Shown here: positions 54,123 to 63,813 of the stretch, piece by piece
Layout: the number at the start of each line of letters is the position of its first letter
How positions within the stretch are numbered: the first letter of the stretch is position 1
Assembly: GCF_014773275.1 (NCBI RefSeq)
Contig: NZ_JACWMW010000001.1
Coordinates: 1,426,001-1,490,000, forward strand
Source of the DNA: Mucilaginibacter rigui
Lineage (GTDB): Bacteria > Bacteroidota > Bacteroidia > Sphingobacteriales > Sphingobacteriaceae
Length of the DNA stretch: 64,000 bases
Reading direction: 5' to 3'
Made by a program: the position numbers and the translations under genes
Notes under the pieces: generated by a model
Told to the model about the DNA's origin: nothing
Databases searched by the model: none
Seen by the model: the letters and a program-made list of their open reading frames with translations, nothing else

Positions 54123-56027
54123 ATGTTTAAAATCTATATTCTGCTTTTTTTATTGGTTGTACTGTCTGTAAATGTTTATGCCCAGCAAAGGCGGTATTCA
54201 ACTACAAATGAGGAGGCTATAAAGTATTACGCCCTGTCAAACCAAAACCTTGATGATCATTTGTATGATGAGGCCATAGCACAACTGGAAAAAGCCATTG
54301 ACATTGATAAGAAATTTGTTGAGGCACACGCCCAGTTGGCCGATGTTTTACGCATGCGGCGTATGTACCAGCCTGCTGTAACGCATTTTTTAAAAGTAAT
54401 TGAGCTCGACCCGGAATACAACCGATCTGTTTATTTAAAAGTTGGCGATTGCGAGATCAGTAGCGCCATGTATGAGCCGGCATTGCGCCACCTGGAAAAA
54501 TATATTACTTATCCCGGCATTACAGCGCAAAATATGGCTTATGCACAAAAGCTAATAGCAGATTGTAAATTTAGCATACAGGCATTAACCCACCCGGTAG
54601 CCTTTGTCCCCATAAACATGGGGCCCGAAATTAATACGGCAGCAGATGAGTATTTGCCTGTTGCCACGGCCGATGAAGGCACCCTTATATTTACCCGTAA
54701 GATAGATAATAACGAAGATTTTTATAAAAGTGATAAGTTAAATAGTAAGTGGCAAAGTGCTGTATATCTTAGTGATATAATTAATACATCTGCCTACAAC
54801 GAAGGTGCCCAATCCATCTCGCAGGATGGTAAATACCTGTTCTTTACAGGCTGTAACCGGCCCGATGGTTTGGGTAGATGCGATATTTATATAGCCCAGA
54901 AAAAAGGCGACGACTGGGCAAAACCATTTAGCCTGAGTACCCCTGTCAACACTTCCGGCTGGGAAGCGCAACCCTCTATTAGTGCGGATGGGCGCACGCT
55001 GTATTTTGTAAGCAACCGTAAAGGCGGCTATGGCGGTTATGACATTTGGAAATCAAACCTGACCGATAAAGGCTGGGGAGCGCCGGAAAACATGGGCCCC
55101 GAGATCAATACAGCTTACGATGAGCAATCACCTTTTATACACCCGGATGATAGTACCTTTTACTTTTGCAGCAATGGCTGGCCGGGCATGGGCGGTAAAG
55201 ATCTTTTTATAAGCCGCCTCGGTAAGGATGGTAAATGGGAGAAACCCGGGAACCTTGGCTATCCTATTAATTCAAGCGGTGATGAAAATGGCTTAACGCT
55301 TACAGCGAATGGCTCATCTGCATTTTTCTCATCAAATAACTTAAAAGGTTTTGGCGGATATGATATTTACACCTTTGAATTGCCCGCTAACCTGCGCCCT
55401 AACATCGTAACTTATGTAAAGGGTACAGTTGCTGATAAAAAAACCAAAGCACCGTTAGAGGCGGCTGTAGAGATCATAGACCTGCAAAAGAATACTCCGG
55501 TGTACCAGGATTACAGCTCGGAAGATGCGGGTGAGTTTTTGGCTACACTGTCCGCAGGGAAAAATTATGGTTTAAATATATCAAGGGAAGGCTACCTGTT
55601 TTACTCGGATAATTTTTCGCTGATTGGGCTTAAAGATAAAAAAGCGTTTAACCTTGCTGTACAGTTATCGCCTATTGAGGTAGGCAATAAGGTGATATTA
55701 AAGAACATCTTTTTTGATACCAATAAATTTGAACTGAAAGCCGAATCTAAAGCCGAGCTGCAAAAACTGATAGAGTTTTTACAACTGAATAAAACCGTAC
55801 GGATAGAGATATCGGGTTATACGGATGATGTAGGTACGCATCTGGCTAATGTGGCCTTGTCAGAAAAACGCGCCAATGCGGTCTATCAATATCTTTCGGC
55901 AAACGGAATTGTTGCCACAAGGTTAGTTTATAAAGGTTACGGCGAAGATCAGCCAATAATGCCCAATTCTTCAGAAGAAAACCGTGCGCAGAACAGGCGT
56001 ACGGAGTTTATGATCATAGCCAAATAA
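54123..56027 (+). CDS. PorE-like OmpA-family protein (TPR-PD40-CRD-OmpA)
   Basis: The 634-aa secreted protein has a signal peptide (to about 21), TPR repeats (about 25-140), a PD40/WD40-type propeller (about 160-420; repeated GGYDIW and GMGGKDLF blocks), a carboxypeptidase-regulatory-like domain (about 430-510) and an OmpA C-terminal peptidoglycan-binding domain (about 525-634; NIFFDTNKFELK and SENRAQNRRTEF). The same order defines PorE of the type IX secretion system, which links peptidoglycan to the secretion machine. Bacteroidota carry several paralogs, so PorE identity is not certain. Confidence 0.85.
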   Translation: MFKIYILLFLLVVLSVNVYAQQRRYSTTNEEAIKYYALSNQNLDDHLYDEAIAQLEKAIDIDKKFVEAHAQLADVLRMRRMYQPAVTHFLKVIELDPEYNRSVYLKVGDCEISSAMYEPALRHLEKYITYPGITAQNMAYAQKLIADCKFSIQALTHPVAFVPINMGPEINTAADEYLPVATADEGTLIFTRKIDNNEDFYKSDKLNSKWQSAVYLSDIINTSAYNEGAQSISQDGKYLFFTGCNRPDGLGRCDIYIAQKKGDDWAKPFSLSTPVNTSGWEAQPSISADGRTLYFVSNRKGGYGGYDIWKSNLTDKGWGAPENMGPEINTAYDEQSPFIHPDDSTFYFCSNGWPGMGGKDLFISRLGKDGKWEKPGNLGYPINSSGDENGLTLTANGSSAFFSSNNLKGFGGYDIYTFELPANLRPNIVTYVKGTVADKKTKAPLEAAVEIIDLQKNTPVYQDYSSEDAGEFLATLSAGKNYGLNISREGYLFYSDNFSLIGLKDKKAFNLAVQLSPIEVGNKVILKNIFFDTNKFELKAESKAELQKLIEFLQLNKTVRIEISGYTDDVGTHLANVALSEKRANAVYQYLSANGIVATRLVYKGYGEDQPIMPNSSEENRAQNRRTEFMIIAK

Positions 56028-56045
56028 GAAGAAAGCATAAAGATA

Positions 56046-56109
56046 AAAGCAGAAAGTCTAAAGCCGGCGAGCCTTTTAAGCAAGCTTTTAGCTTTGGACT
56101 TTCTGCTTT
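56046..56109. terminator. bidirectional terminator/inverted repeat between PorE-like gene and recQ
   Basis: A 19-bp stem AAAGCAGAAAGTCTAAAGC/GCTTTGGACTTTCTGCTTT (56046-56064 and 56091-56109) with one wobble pair fills the gap between two convergent genes. Confidence 0.7.
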
Positions 56110-56113
56110 CGAG

Positions 56114-58309
56114 TTAGTTCCCTACTTCCGACAGGAATTTTATGCGCATTAACTGCACCTCTTCGCGGGTGTAATCGTCAGAGCCAAGTTCAGCGAGGGC
56201 GTCGTCGATAGAATCCACCTCAGCCGATTTAAAGTAATCGAAAACCTCTTCTTGCTTATCCTCATCTATCATTTCATCAATGTAATAGTTGAGGTTAAGC
56301 TTGGTGCCCGAATTGACAATGGTTTCTACCTCTTTCAGTATTTCCTCGTAAGTAAGGCCTTTTGAAGCAGCTATATCATCAAGGTTTAAATGCCTGTCGA
56401 TGTTTTGAATAATGAAAACCTTAAGGGCCGATTTGTTGGCGGCACTTTTGATCACCATATCTACCGGGCGGTCAATATCATTATCCTCAACGTATTTCTT
56501 GATCAGGTCGATGAACGGCGCGCCAAATTTCAACGCTTTGCCTGCTCCTACACCCGAGATCTGTTTTAACTCCTCGGTGTTAATTGGATAATGCGTACAC
56601 ATCTCCTCTAACGATGGATCCTGGAAGATAACAAACGGAGGCAGGCCTTTTTGTTTGGCCAGCTTTTTACGCAGGTCTTTCAACATCTGCAGCAGTTCGG
56701 TATCTAAGGCACCTCCGCCCTGTTTAGGGCCATCCTCGGTGTCATCATCATCTGTTGGGCCCATTTCCTGGTTCAACAGGAAACGGATGCTATAAGGGTT
56801 CTCTATAAACGAATTACCGGCTTTTGTTAAATGCAGTAATCCGTACTGGTCAATATCTTTAGACAGGAAGTTGTTTAGCAGTGCCTGGCGCATCAGCGAG
56901 TTCCAAAGGTTCTCGCCCTGCTCTTTGCCGGAGCCAAAATATTCCAGTTTATCGTGTTCGTAGTTCTTAACCTGGGCATCATCCTTGCCCATTAAAATAT
57001 TGATGATATGGCAATCGTCAAACTTCTCGCCTATTTGTTTAATAAGGCTTAAGGCTCTGTGCAGGTGTTCTTCGCCATCAAAATGTACTTTTGGCCCACA
57101 GCAGTTGTCACACATGTTGTTACAACCAGCTTCGTTAAAATTCTCGCCAAAGTAGTGCAGCAATTGTTTACGGCGGCATACAGACGATTCGGCGTAATCT
57201 ATCACCTCTTTCAGTATCTGCGTACCTATTTCCCGTTCAGCAACGGGCTTATCCTTCATAAACTTTTGCAGCTTATCAATATCCTTGCCCGAGTAAAATG
57301 CCACACATACGCCTTCGCCACCGTCACGGCCGGCACGTCCGGTTTCCTGATAGTAACCCTCCATGCTTTTAGGCATATCATGGTGTATCACGTAACGCAC
57401 ATCGGGTTTATCTATACCCATACCAAATGCTATGGTAGCCACAATAACGTCCACATCCTCCATCAGGAACTTGTCCTGCGTGTCGGCGCGTACCTTAGGG
57501 TCTAAACCCGCGTGGTATGGTAATGCTTTTACACCGTTAAGGTTTAGGGCCTCGGCTACTTCCTCAACCTTTTTACGGCTAAGGCAATAGATGATACCGG
57601 ATTTGCCCTGGTTTTGCTTTACAAATTTAACGATCTCTTTTATAGCATTGCGCTTGGCCCTAACCTCATAAAACAGGTTGCTGCGGTTAAAAGATGATTT
57701 GTAAACCGTGGCGTTATTCATTTGCAGGTTCTTTTGGATATCCTGCTGTACTTTTGGCGTTGCGGTAGCGGTAAGGGCAATAATAGGGATATCATCGCCT
57801 ATATTACTGATTACCTGGCGTATTTTGCGATACTCGGGGCGGAAGTCATGCCCCCACTCAGATATACAATGCGCCTCATCAACGGCAACGAACGATACCT
57901 GGTTCAACCTTAAAAAATCAACATTCTCTTGCTTGGTCAATGACTCGGGCGCAACATAAAGTAATTTAGTTTTGCCGCTTAATACATCGTCTTTAACCCT
58001 TAAAATATCTGCTTTTGTTAACGAGGAGTTTAGGAAATGTGCAATGCTGTCTGAACCACCGAAGGCCCTTAGCTGATCTACCTGATTTTTCATCAGGGCG
58101 ATGAGCGGGGAGATCACAATCGCTGTGCCCTCGCTCATTAAGGCAGGTAACTGATAACACATGGATTTGCCGCCACCGGTAGGCATAATCACAAAAGTAT
58201 CGTTCCCCGCTAAGATGTTCGTTATGATCGCTTCTTGCTCACCTTTGAAGTTATCAAACCCGAAAAAATTTTGCAGGTTATCAAAAAGCGACTTTTTAGT
58301 CTCAATCAT
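56114..58309 (-). CDS. recQ: ATP-dependent DNA helicase RecQ
   Basis: The 731-aa protein has Walker A PTGGGKSM (Lys48), the Asp144-Glu-Ala-His box in VDEAHCISEWGHDFRPEY, motif VI QETGRAGRDG, a zinc-binding region with CRRKQLLHYFGE and CNNMCDNC, a winged-helix RQC domain, and an HRDC domain (about 525-600). An extra C-terminal stretch of about 100 residues ends KFLSEVGN. RecQ unwinds branched DNA in recombination and fork repair. Confidence 0.95.
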   Translation of the reverse strand: MIETKKSLFDNLQNFFGFDNFKGEQEAIITNILAGNDTFVIMPTGGGKSMCYQLPALMSEGTAIVISPLIALMKNQVDQLRAFGGSDSIAHFLNSSLTKADILRVKDDVLSGKTKLLYVAPESLTKQENVDFLRLNQVSFVAVDEAHCISEWGHDFRPEYRKIRQVISNIGDDIPIIALTATATPKVQQDIQKNLQMNNATVYKSSFNRSNLFYEVRAKRNAIKEIVKFVKQNQGKSGIIYCLSRKKVEEVAEALNLNGVKALPYHAGLDPKVRADTQDKFLMEDVDVIVATIAFGMGIDKPDVRYVIHHDMPKSMEGYYQETGRAGRDGGEGVCVAFYSGKDIDKLQKFMKDKPVAEREIGTQILKEVIDYAESSVCRRKQLLHYFGENFNEAGCNNMCDNCCGPKVHFDGEEHLHRALSLIKQIGEKFDDCHIINILMGKDDAQVKNYEHDKLEYFGSGKEQGENLWNSLMRQALLNNFLSKDIDQYGLLHLTKAGNSFIENPYSIRFLLNQEMGPTDDDDTEDGPKQGGGALDTELLQMLKDLRKKLAKQKGLPPFVIFQDPSLEEMCTHYPINTEELKQISGVGAGKALKFGAPFIDLIKKYVEDNDIDRPVDMVIKSAANKSALKVFIIQNIDRHLNLDDIAASKGLTYEEILKEVETIVNSGTKLNLNYYIDEMIDEDKQEEVFDYFKSAEVDSIDDALAELGSDDYTREEVQLMRIKFLSEVGN

Positions 58310-58548
58310 TATTTACTTGTGCGTTTGGAATTATGGTTCAAAATAACAAAAATTTATAAATAAACGATGCGTTTCGTTAAAAATTTTATACTAAAATGAT
58401 TATTTGATTAAAAACAATTTGTTTATTTATCGCTTTTAGAATTGGTAAAATCCACAATTAAATATTTTAGTTTTACCTGATATTAAATTTACAAATTAAT
58501 GCACATATTTAGCATGGGTTTGCCAAATTAAAATCTACAACTTATATA

Positions 58549-59634
58549 ATGAATAAAAACTATTATGCAATTATTATGGCTGGCGGAATCGGTAGCCGTT
58601 TTTGGCCAATCAGCAGAACATCGCATCCAAAACAGTTTATAGATATACTGGGCACCGGCAAAACACTCATACAAAATACTTACGAGCGCTTCCTTAAGGT
58701 GTGCCCAAAAGAAAATATATACGTTGTAACAAACGAGAATTATACGGGCCTGGTTAAAAAACAGTTGCCTGATATGGACGATCAGCAGATACTAACCGAA
58801 CCTGTAATGCGCAACACGGCGCCCTGCGTGGCATATGGCTGTTTCAAAATAGAAAGCATGAACCCTGATGCCGCTATTGTTGTAGCGCCCTCAGACCATC
58901 TGATACTTGACGAAACGGCTTTTATTGCTACTATAGAAAAATCATTAGAAACTGCTTCGAAAAATAATTGCCTGATAACCCTGGGTATTAAGCCCTCACG
59001 CCCCGATACCGGTTACGGGTACATCCAATACACAGACCAAACCCTGAACGAGGATTTCCATAAAGTAAAAACCTTTACCGAGAAGCCAACTGTTGATATT
59101 GCCAAAACATTTATCCAAAGCGGCGACTTTTTGTGGAACGCAGGGATCTTTGTGTGGTCGGCTAAAACTATTGTAGCCGCATTTGACAGCCACCTGCCCG
59201 AAATGCACGAGATATTTGCCGAAGCACGCTCCGTATACAATACCGACGATGAAAAGGAATTTGTGCACAAGGTTTACCAGCGCTGTATAAATATTTCTAT
59301 CGATTACGGTATTATGGAGAAGGCATCAAACGTATACGTACTACCCTCAGAATTTGGCTGGAGTGATCTGGGCACCTGGGCATCTATTTATCAGCTGGCC
59401 GATAAAGATTACGTAGGTAACGCTGTTATCCCCGCAGAAAAAGTAATTATGTACGATAGCAGTAACTGCATGGTAAATGTACCCGGCGAAAAGCTGGTGA
59501 TACTGCAAGGCCTGCACGATTACATTGTGGTAGAAGCTAACAACACCCTGCTCATCTGCCCGCGTGACCAGGAGCAAAACGTTAAGCAGGTAGTTGCCGA
59601 TGTGAAAAATAAGTTCGGCACAAAATACATTTAA
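58549..59634 (+). CDS. manC: Mannose-1-phosphate guanylyltransferase
   Basis: The 361-aa protein has the nucleotidyltransferase signature IMAGGIGSRFWPISR and SHPKQF at the N-terminus, then APSDHLI, TEKP and WNAGIFVW. The C-terminal beta-helix part is short, so no phosphomannose isomerase domain is fused. It makes GDP-mannose for surface polysaccharides. It stands alone. Confidence 0.93.
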   Translation: MNKNYYAIIMAGGIGSRFWPISRTSHPKQFIDILGTGKTLIQNTYERFLKVCPKENIYVVTNENYTGLVKKQLPDMDDQQILTEPVMRNTAPCVAYGCFKIESMNPDAAIVVAPSDHLILDETAFIATIEKSLETASKNNCLITLGIKPSRPDTGYGYIQYTDQTLNEDFHKVKTFTEKPTVDIAKTFIQSGDFLWNAGIFVWSAKTIVAAFDSHLPEMHEIFAEARSVYNTDDEKEFVHKVYQRCINISIDYGIMEKASNVYVLPSEFGWSDLGTWASIYQLADKDYVGNAVIPAEKVIMYDSSNCMVNVPGEKLVILQGLHDYIVVEANNTLLICPRDQEQNVKQVVADVKNKFGTKYI

Positions 59635-59669
59635 AAGGAGAGTCAGGTAAAAGGAGAGTCAGGATTTTT

Positions 59670-59762
59670 AGAATCAAGAGTCAAGATATAAGAAAGCCCG
59701 GCTAACATATAGTCGGGCTTTCCTGTTTTCCGGTCGTGGATCTTGATTCTTGACTTCTTATA
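59670..59762. repeat. AATCAAGA-type inverted repeat with terminator hairpin
   Basis: Outer arms GAATCAAGAGTCAAGA and TCTTGATTCTTGACTTC pair imperfectly around a perfect 9-bp hairpin GAAAGCCCG/CGGGCTTTC (59692-59700 and 59714-59722). It fills the gap between convergent manC and rlmB. Confidence 0.65.
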
Positions 59763-59763
59763 T

Positions 59764-60534
59764 CTATTTAACTGCCTGGCGTTGCCTTATGGCCTCATAC
59801 AAGATCACCCCGGTTGATACCGATACGTTAAGTGATTCTATCTCGCCAAACATCGGGATCTTGGCCAGATGGTCACTAATACGGATGATCTCATTTCGGA
59901 TGCCGTCCTCTTCCGATCCCATGATGATGGCCGTTGGGGCAGTGTAATCCGGTGTATAGATATAATCGTTGGTTTTTTCGGTGCAGCAAACCAGTTGCAA
60001 GCCCGATTCCTGGAGGAATTTTACGGTTTGCATAAAATTATCGTGCCTGCATACCGGGATCTTGTACAATGCACCTGCCGAAGTTTTGATAGCATCGGGG
60101 TTTATCTGTGCCGAACCTTTTGCAGGTATCACAATAGCATGCACACCGGCACATTCAGCCGTACGGGCTATGGCACCCATGTTGCGTACATCAGTAATGC
60201 TATCCAGCACCAAAACTAAAGGCACCTCGCCCCTTTCAAAAACGTCGGGTATAATGTTTTCTATTTTTTGGTAGATAATAGGCGATATGAAAGCAATAGC
60301 ACCCTGGTGGTTTTTCATGGTGATCCGGTTCAGTTTTTCAACCGGCACCTGCTGCGGGGTTATGTTATATTCGTTGGTTACATCGCGCAGCTCATTTAGT
60401 AAGCCGCCGCCCAGTCCGCGTTGTATGTACAAAGCCTCAATCTCTTTACCTGCCAATATCGCTTCAATCACTGCCCTTATACCAAAAACCATCTGATTGC
60501 TTTCGCGTGGCGGAGGTTTAGAATTATATGCCAT
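59764..60534 (-). CDS. rlmB: 23S rRNA (guanosine-2'-O)-methyltransferase RlmB
   Basis: The 256-aa SpoU-family protein has an N-terminal substrate-binding region (VFGIRAVIEAI) and a C-terminal knotted SAM-binding domain with DSITDVRNMGAIARTAEC, IIMGSEEDGI and ESLNVSVSTGVILYEAIRQR. It methylates G2251 in the 23S P loop. A TAnnTTTG element lies just upstream. Confidence 0.93.
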   Translation of the reverse strand: MAYNSKPPPRESNQMVFGIRAVIEAILAGKEIEALYIQRGLGGGLLNELRDVTNEYNITPQQVPVEKLNRITMKNHQGAIAFISPIIYQKIENIIPDVFERGEVPLVLVLDSITDVRNMGAIARTAECAGVHAIVIPAKGSAQINPDAIKTSAGALYKIPVCRHDNFMQTVKFLQESGLQLVCCTEKTNDYIYTPDYTAPTAIIMGSEEDGIRNEIIRISDHLAKIPMFGEIESLNVSVSTGVILYEAIRQRQAVK

Positions 60535-60553
60535 TTCTTTAAAATTATTTCGC

Positions 60554-60561
60554 CAAAAGTA
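60554..60561 (-). promoter_or_regulatory. putative -7 promoter element for rlmB
   Basis: On the minus strand this reads TACTTTTG, matching TAnnTTTG, and ends 19 bases before the ATG. Confidence 0.45.
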
Positions 60562-60800
60562 CCTAAATTAACTGATTTAACGGTTATTGAACTTACTTCG
60601 GTTTGGGTATTGTTGATAATACTTAACAATGTACAATACTTATAAACATATATGTAAATGAGGTACTTATAACGTTATTAACACGTTATAAACATACGAT
60701 GTTAATTACCGGCGCCGAAATTTATAGTGCTGATAATGTTTTCATTATGTTAATAACTCATTTGTTAGCGATTTAAAAACAGGCGGGAACATTTTTTATA

Positions 60801-60808
60801 TATTTTTG
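60801..60808 (+). promoter_or_regulatory. putative -7 promoter element for dnaB
   Basis: TATTTTTG matches TAnnTTTG and ends 7 bases before the dnaB ATG. Confidence 0.5.
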
Positions 60809-60815
60809 TTGAGTT

Positions 60816-62384
60816 ATGAATTTCGAGAACGATAGCCCTAATTACAAACAAAATACCGACCGTAAAAGCAGGTTTACAAATGCCACCCCATCTTATCCGG
60901 CAAACGGCAAATTGCAGCCACAGGCGCTCGACCTGGAAGAAGCTGTTTTAGGTGCTTTAATGCTCGAAAAAGATGCGCTATCTTCAGTAATTGACGTACT
61001 TAAACCTGAGGTTTTTTACGATGTAAGGCACCAAAAAATATTCAGCACAATAGCCGTACTTTTTGAAAAAACATCGCCCGTAGATATTCTTACAGTAACA
61101 GCACAGCTACGCCAGCAAGGCGAGCTTGAAATGATAGGTGGTGCATACTATATTACCGAATTAACCAATCGCGTAGCATCAGCTGCCAATATTGAGTACC
61201 ACTCACGTATTATCATCCAAAAATACATTCAGCGCGAGCTGATCCGCATCTCAACAGATGTAATAAGCATGGCATATGAGGATAGCGCCGATGTATTGGA
61301 AATGCTTGATAAGGCCGAAAAAAACCTTTTTGAGATAGCCCAGAACAATCTCCGCCGAGACTCGCGTAAAATGGACGACCTGGTACATGAGGCTTTAAAA
61401 GATATTGAAGCTTTAAAAGATAAGAAAGACGGTTTAACCGGTGTTGCATCCGGCTTTACAGATCTGGACAGGATGACCTCGGGCTGGCAAAAATCCGATT
61501 TGGTGATTATCGCTGCCCGCCCTGCAATGGGTAAAACAGCGTTTGTATTAAGCTGCGCCCGGAACGCCGCGGTTGATTTTGATAAGCCGGTAGTAGTATT
61601 CTCGCTGGAGATGTCGTCTGTTCAATTGGTTAATCGTTTAATATCCGGCGAAACCGAAATTGAGCAGGAAAAGATACGTAAGGGTACACTGGAAGAATGG
61701 GAATGGCAACAGATCCACTCCAAAATTGGTCGACTGGAGGCCGCCCCTTTAATTATTGACGATACACCATCACTAAACATATTTGAGTTCCGCGCTAAAT
61801 GCCGCCGTTTAAAATCTCAGCACGATATCCAGCTCATCATCATCGACTATTTGCAGCTAATGCAAGGCAAAGCTGAGGGTAAAGGCGGAGGTGGTAACCG
61901 CGAACAAGAAATTGGTAGTATATCGCGTGCATTAAAAACCGTGGCAAAAGAATTGAACGTACCGGTAATTGCGCTGTCGCAATTAAGCCGTGCGGTTGAG
62001 AACAGGCCGGGTGGTTCAAAAAGGCCGATGCTATCGGATCTACGTGAATCTGGTTCAATAGAGCAGGATGCGGATATGGTACTGTTCCTTTACCGCCCCG
62101 AGTATTATGGTTTGGACGTAGATGAGGATAACAACCCTACCCAGGGTGTTGGTGAGGTTATTATAGCCAAACACCGTAATGGCGAAACGGGCCGCGTACG
62201 ATTGAAATTTGTTGGTAAATACGTTAAATTTCAGGATCTTGACCAGGGGATGGATAGCTTCCCGGCAGCAGGCGGCAATGCCTTTACAGGCCTTAACCCA
62301 TCACCTGATTTTGACAGCAAGCCAAGTAATTTTATTATCCGTCCATCACGGATGGATGATATTGATGATGAACCACCGTTTTAA
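60816..62384 (+). CDS. dnaB: Replicative DNA helicase DnaB
   Basis: The 522-aa protein has an N-terminal primase-interaction domain (EEAVLGALMLEKDAL and YDVRHQKIFSTI), a linker helix, and a RecA-type motor with Walker A RPAMGKTAF (Lys240), LIIIDYLQLMQG and LSQLSRAVENR. No intein is present and the length is normal. DnaB unwinds DNA at the fork. It stands alone. Confidence 0.97.
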   Translation: MNFENDSPNYKQNTDRKSRFTNATPSYPANGKLQPQALDLEEAVLGALMLEKDALSSVIDVLKPEVFYDVRHQKIFSTIAVLFEKTSPVDILTVTAQLRQQGELEMIGGAYYITELTNRVASAANIEYHSRIIIQKYIQRELIRISTDVISMAYEDSADVLEMLDKAEKNLFEIAQNNLRRDSRKMDDLVHEALKDIEALKDKKDGLTGVASGFTDLDRMTSGWQKSDLVIIAARPAMGKTAFVLSCARNAAVDFDKPVVVFSLEMSSVQLVNRLISGETEIEQEKIRKGTLEEWEWQQIHSKIGRLEAAPLIIDDTPSLNIFEFRAKCRRLKSQHDIQLIIIDYLQLMQGKAEGKGGGGNREQEIGSISRALKTVAKELNVPVIALSQLSRAVENRPGGSKRPMLSDLRESGSIEQDADMVLFLYRPEYYGLDVDEDNNPTQGVGEVIIAKHRNGETGRVRLKFVGKYVKFQDLDQGMDSFPAAGGNAFTGLNPSPDFDSKPSNFIIRPSRMDDIDDEPPF

Positions 62385-62392
62385 AAAGACTT

Positions 62393-62512
62393 TAGAGTCA
62401 AGATGTAAGAATCAAGACAGAGCTGCATATAAGAAATCCCGTTTAACATTAAACGGGATTTCTTTTTTCTAAGTCTTGGCTCTTGATTCTTATTATCTTA
62501 ACTCTCTTAATA
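62393..62512. repeat. AATCAAGA-type inverted repeat with terminator hairpin
   Basis: The gap between convergent dnaB and the TPR gene has outer arms AGTCAAGATGTAAGAATCAAGA and TCTTGGCTCTTGATTCTTA around a perfect 16-base-arm hairpin AAGAAATCCCGTTTAA/TTAAACGGGATTTCTT (62431-62446 and 62449-62464). It is the same design as at 59670-59762. Confidence 0.65.
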
Positions 62513-62851
62513 GTCATCTTCGTCATCTTCCTCAAAGCCTTTGGCCGAGCGGTAAACGGCCTGCAGTTCGCTAAAAGCGTGCATGTCGCGTTTGGCTTTT
62601 GTTATCTCCATTCCCTTCTCATAAGTGCTTATCGCGTCGTCTTTACGGTTAAGGGCTTCATACAGTTTACCTAAATGGTAGTAGGTGCCAGTATAGTTTG
62701 GGTGGTTGTTCACCAGGTCTTCGTAATAGCTCAGTGCTTTTTCGCTATCGTTAAGTCGCAGGTATTCAGTAGCCAGCGCATATTTTAAAAATTCATCTTC
62801 GGGTTCGTTCTGTATAAACGCTAACAGCTTATCTAATCTGCTTATCTCCAT
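62507..62851 (-). CDS. small TPR protein, 114 aa
   Basis: The cytoplasmic protein is two to three TPR units: LLAFIQNEPEDEFLKYALATEYLR, EKALSYYEDLVNNHPNYTGTYYHLGKLYEALNRKDDAISTYEKGMEI. It ends in a very acidic tail (EEDDEDDY). TPR proteins mediate protein contacts; partner unknown. It is divergent from etfB. Confidence 0.85.
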   Translation of the reverse strand: MEISRLDKLLAFIQNEPEDEFLKYALATEYLRLNDSEKALSYYEDLVNNHPNYTGTYYHLGKLYEALNRKDDAISTYEKGMEITKAKRDMHAFSELQAVYRSAKGFEEDDEDDY

Positions 62852-62873
62852 TTTAAACTCTCTCTTTTTTAAC

Positions 62874-62881
62874 TAAATTTG
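62874..62881 (+). promoter_or_regulatory. putative -7 promoter element for etfB
   Basis: TAAATTTG matches TAnnTTTG, 45 bases before the etfB ATG. Confidence 0.45.
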
Positions 62882-62926
62882 CAGTATCCTAATTACTAAT
62901 ACCTGTAAAAATATAAACCAATTATA

Positions 62927-63667
62927 ATGAGCAAAATACTGGTATGTATCAGCAATGTTCCGGATACTACGACAAAAATAACCTTTACTGATAATAACAC
63001 CCAATTTAATACAAATGGTGTTCAGTTTATCCTTAACCCGTACGATGAGATTGCCCTTGCACGCGCCATTGAATTAACAGATGGCGGCAAAGGCAGTGTA
63101 ACCGTTATAAACGTTGGCGAAGCCAATACCGAAGCCACCATTCGTAAAGCATTAGCCATTGGAGCTACCGATGCCGTACGCATTAATGCAAAACCGCATG
63201 ATGCCTGGTACGTGGCTTACCAAATAGCTGAGTATGTAAAAGCCAACCCGTTCGACCTGATATTGACAGGTCGCGAATCTATCGATTATAACGGCTCTAA
63301 AGTTGCCGGTATGCTGGGCGAACTGTTAGACCTGCCATCTGTATCCATTATCAAAAAACTGGATGCGACAGATAGTGAAGCTACAGTAGAGCGCGAGATT
63401 GAGGGCGGCAAAGAAGTATTAACTATTCCCTTTCCATTTGTAGCGGGTTGTGCCGAAGGTGTTGCCGAGCCAAAAATACCAAACATGCGTGGTATTATGA
63501 GCGCACGTACAAAACCGTTGGCTGTAGTTGAACCGGTTGAGGTGCAAACTTTATCAGAGATCATCAGTTATGAAACCCCTGCCCCACGCGGCCAGGTGAA
63601 TTTAGTTTCGGCAGATGATGTTGCCAAACTGGTTGACCTGTTACACACAGAAGCAAGGGTTATTTAA
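62927..63667 (+). CDS. etfB: Electron transfer flavoprotein beta subunit
   Basis: The 246-aa protein matches EtfB: KILVCISNVPDTT at the N-terminus, FILNPYDEIALARAIEL, and the AMP-site region ILTGRESIDYNGSKVAGMLGELLDLPSVS. It forms ETF with EtfA, passing electrons from acyl-CoA dehydrogenases (one at 20515) to the quinone pool. The alpha subunit starts 147 bases downstream. Confidence 0.95.
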   Translation: MSKILVCISNVPDTTTKITFTDNNTQFNTNGVQFILNPYDEIALARAIELTDGGKGSVTVINVGEANTEATIRKALAIGATDAVRINAKPHDAWYVAYQIAEYVKANPFDLILTGRESIDYNGSKVAGMLGELLDLPSVSIIKKLDATDSEATVEREIEGGKEVLTIPFPFVAGCAEGVAEPKIPNMRGIMSARTKPLAVVEPVEVQTLSEIISYETPAPRGQVNLVSADDVAKLVDLLHTEARVI

Positions 63668-63689
63668 TAAAAAGGATTTTATAAACTAG

Positions 63690-63796
63690 GAATCAGGATA
63701 AAAAGAGTCAAGAATCAAGAGAAACATGTTTATTTTAGCTGTTATTGTGCGATAATACAAATGTCTTGGTTCCTGACTCTTAATTCTTAATTCGCT
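63690..63796. repeat. AATCAAGA-type repeat between etfB and etfA
   Basis: The left arm holds GGAATCAGGATAAAAAGAGTCAAGAATCAAGAG and the right arm TCTTGGTTCCTGACTCTTAATTCTTAA, paired imperfectly. It shares its wording with the repeats at 59670 and 62393 but lies inside a co-directional operon and has no central GC hairpin. Confidence 0.55.
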
Positions 63797-63813
63797 TAAA
63801 CTATATTTCATAT

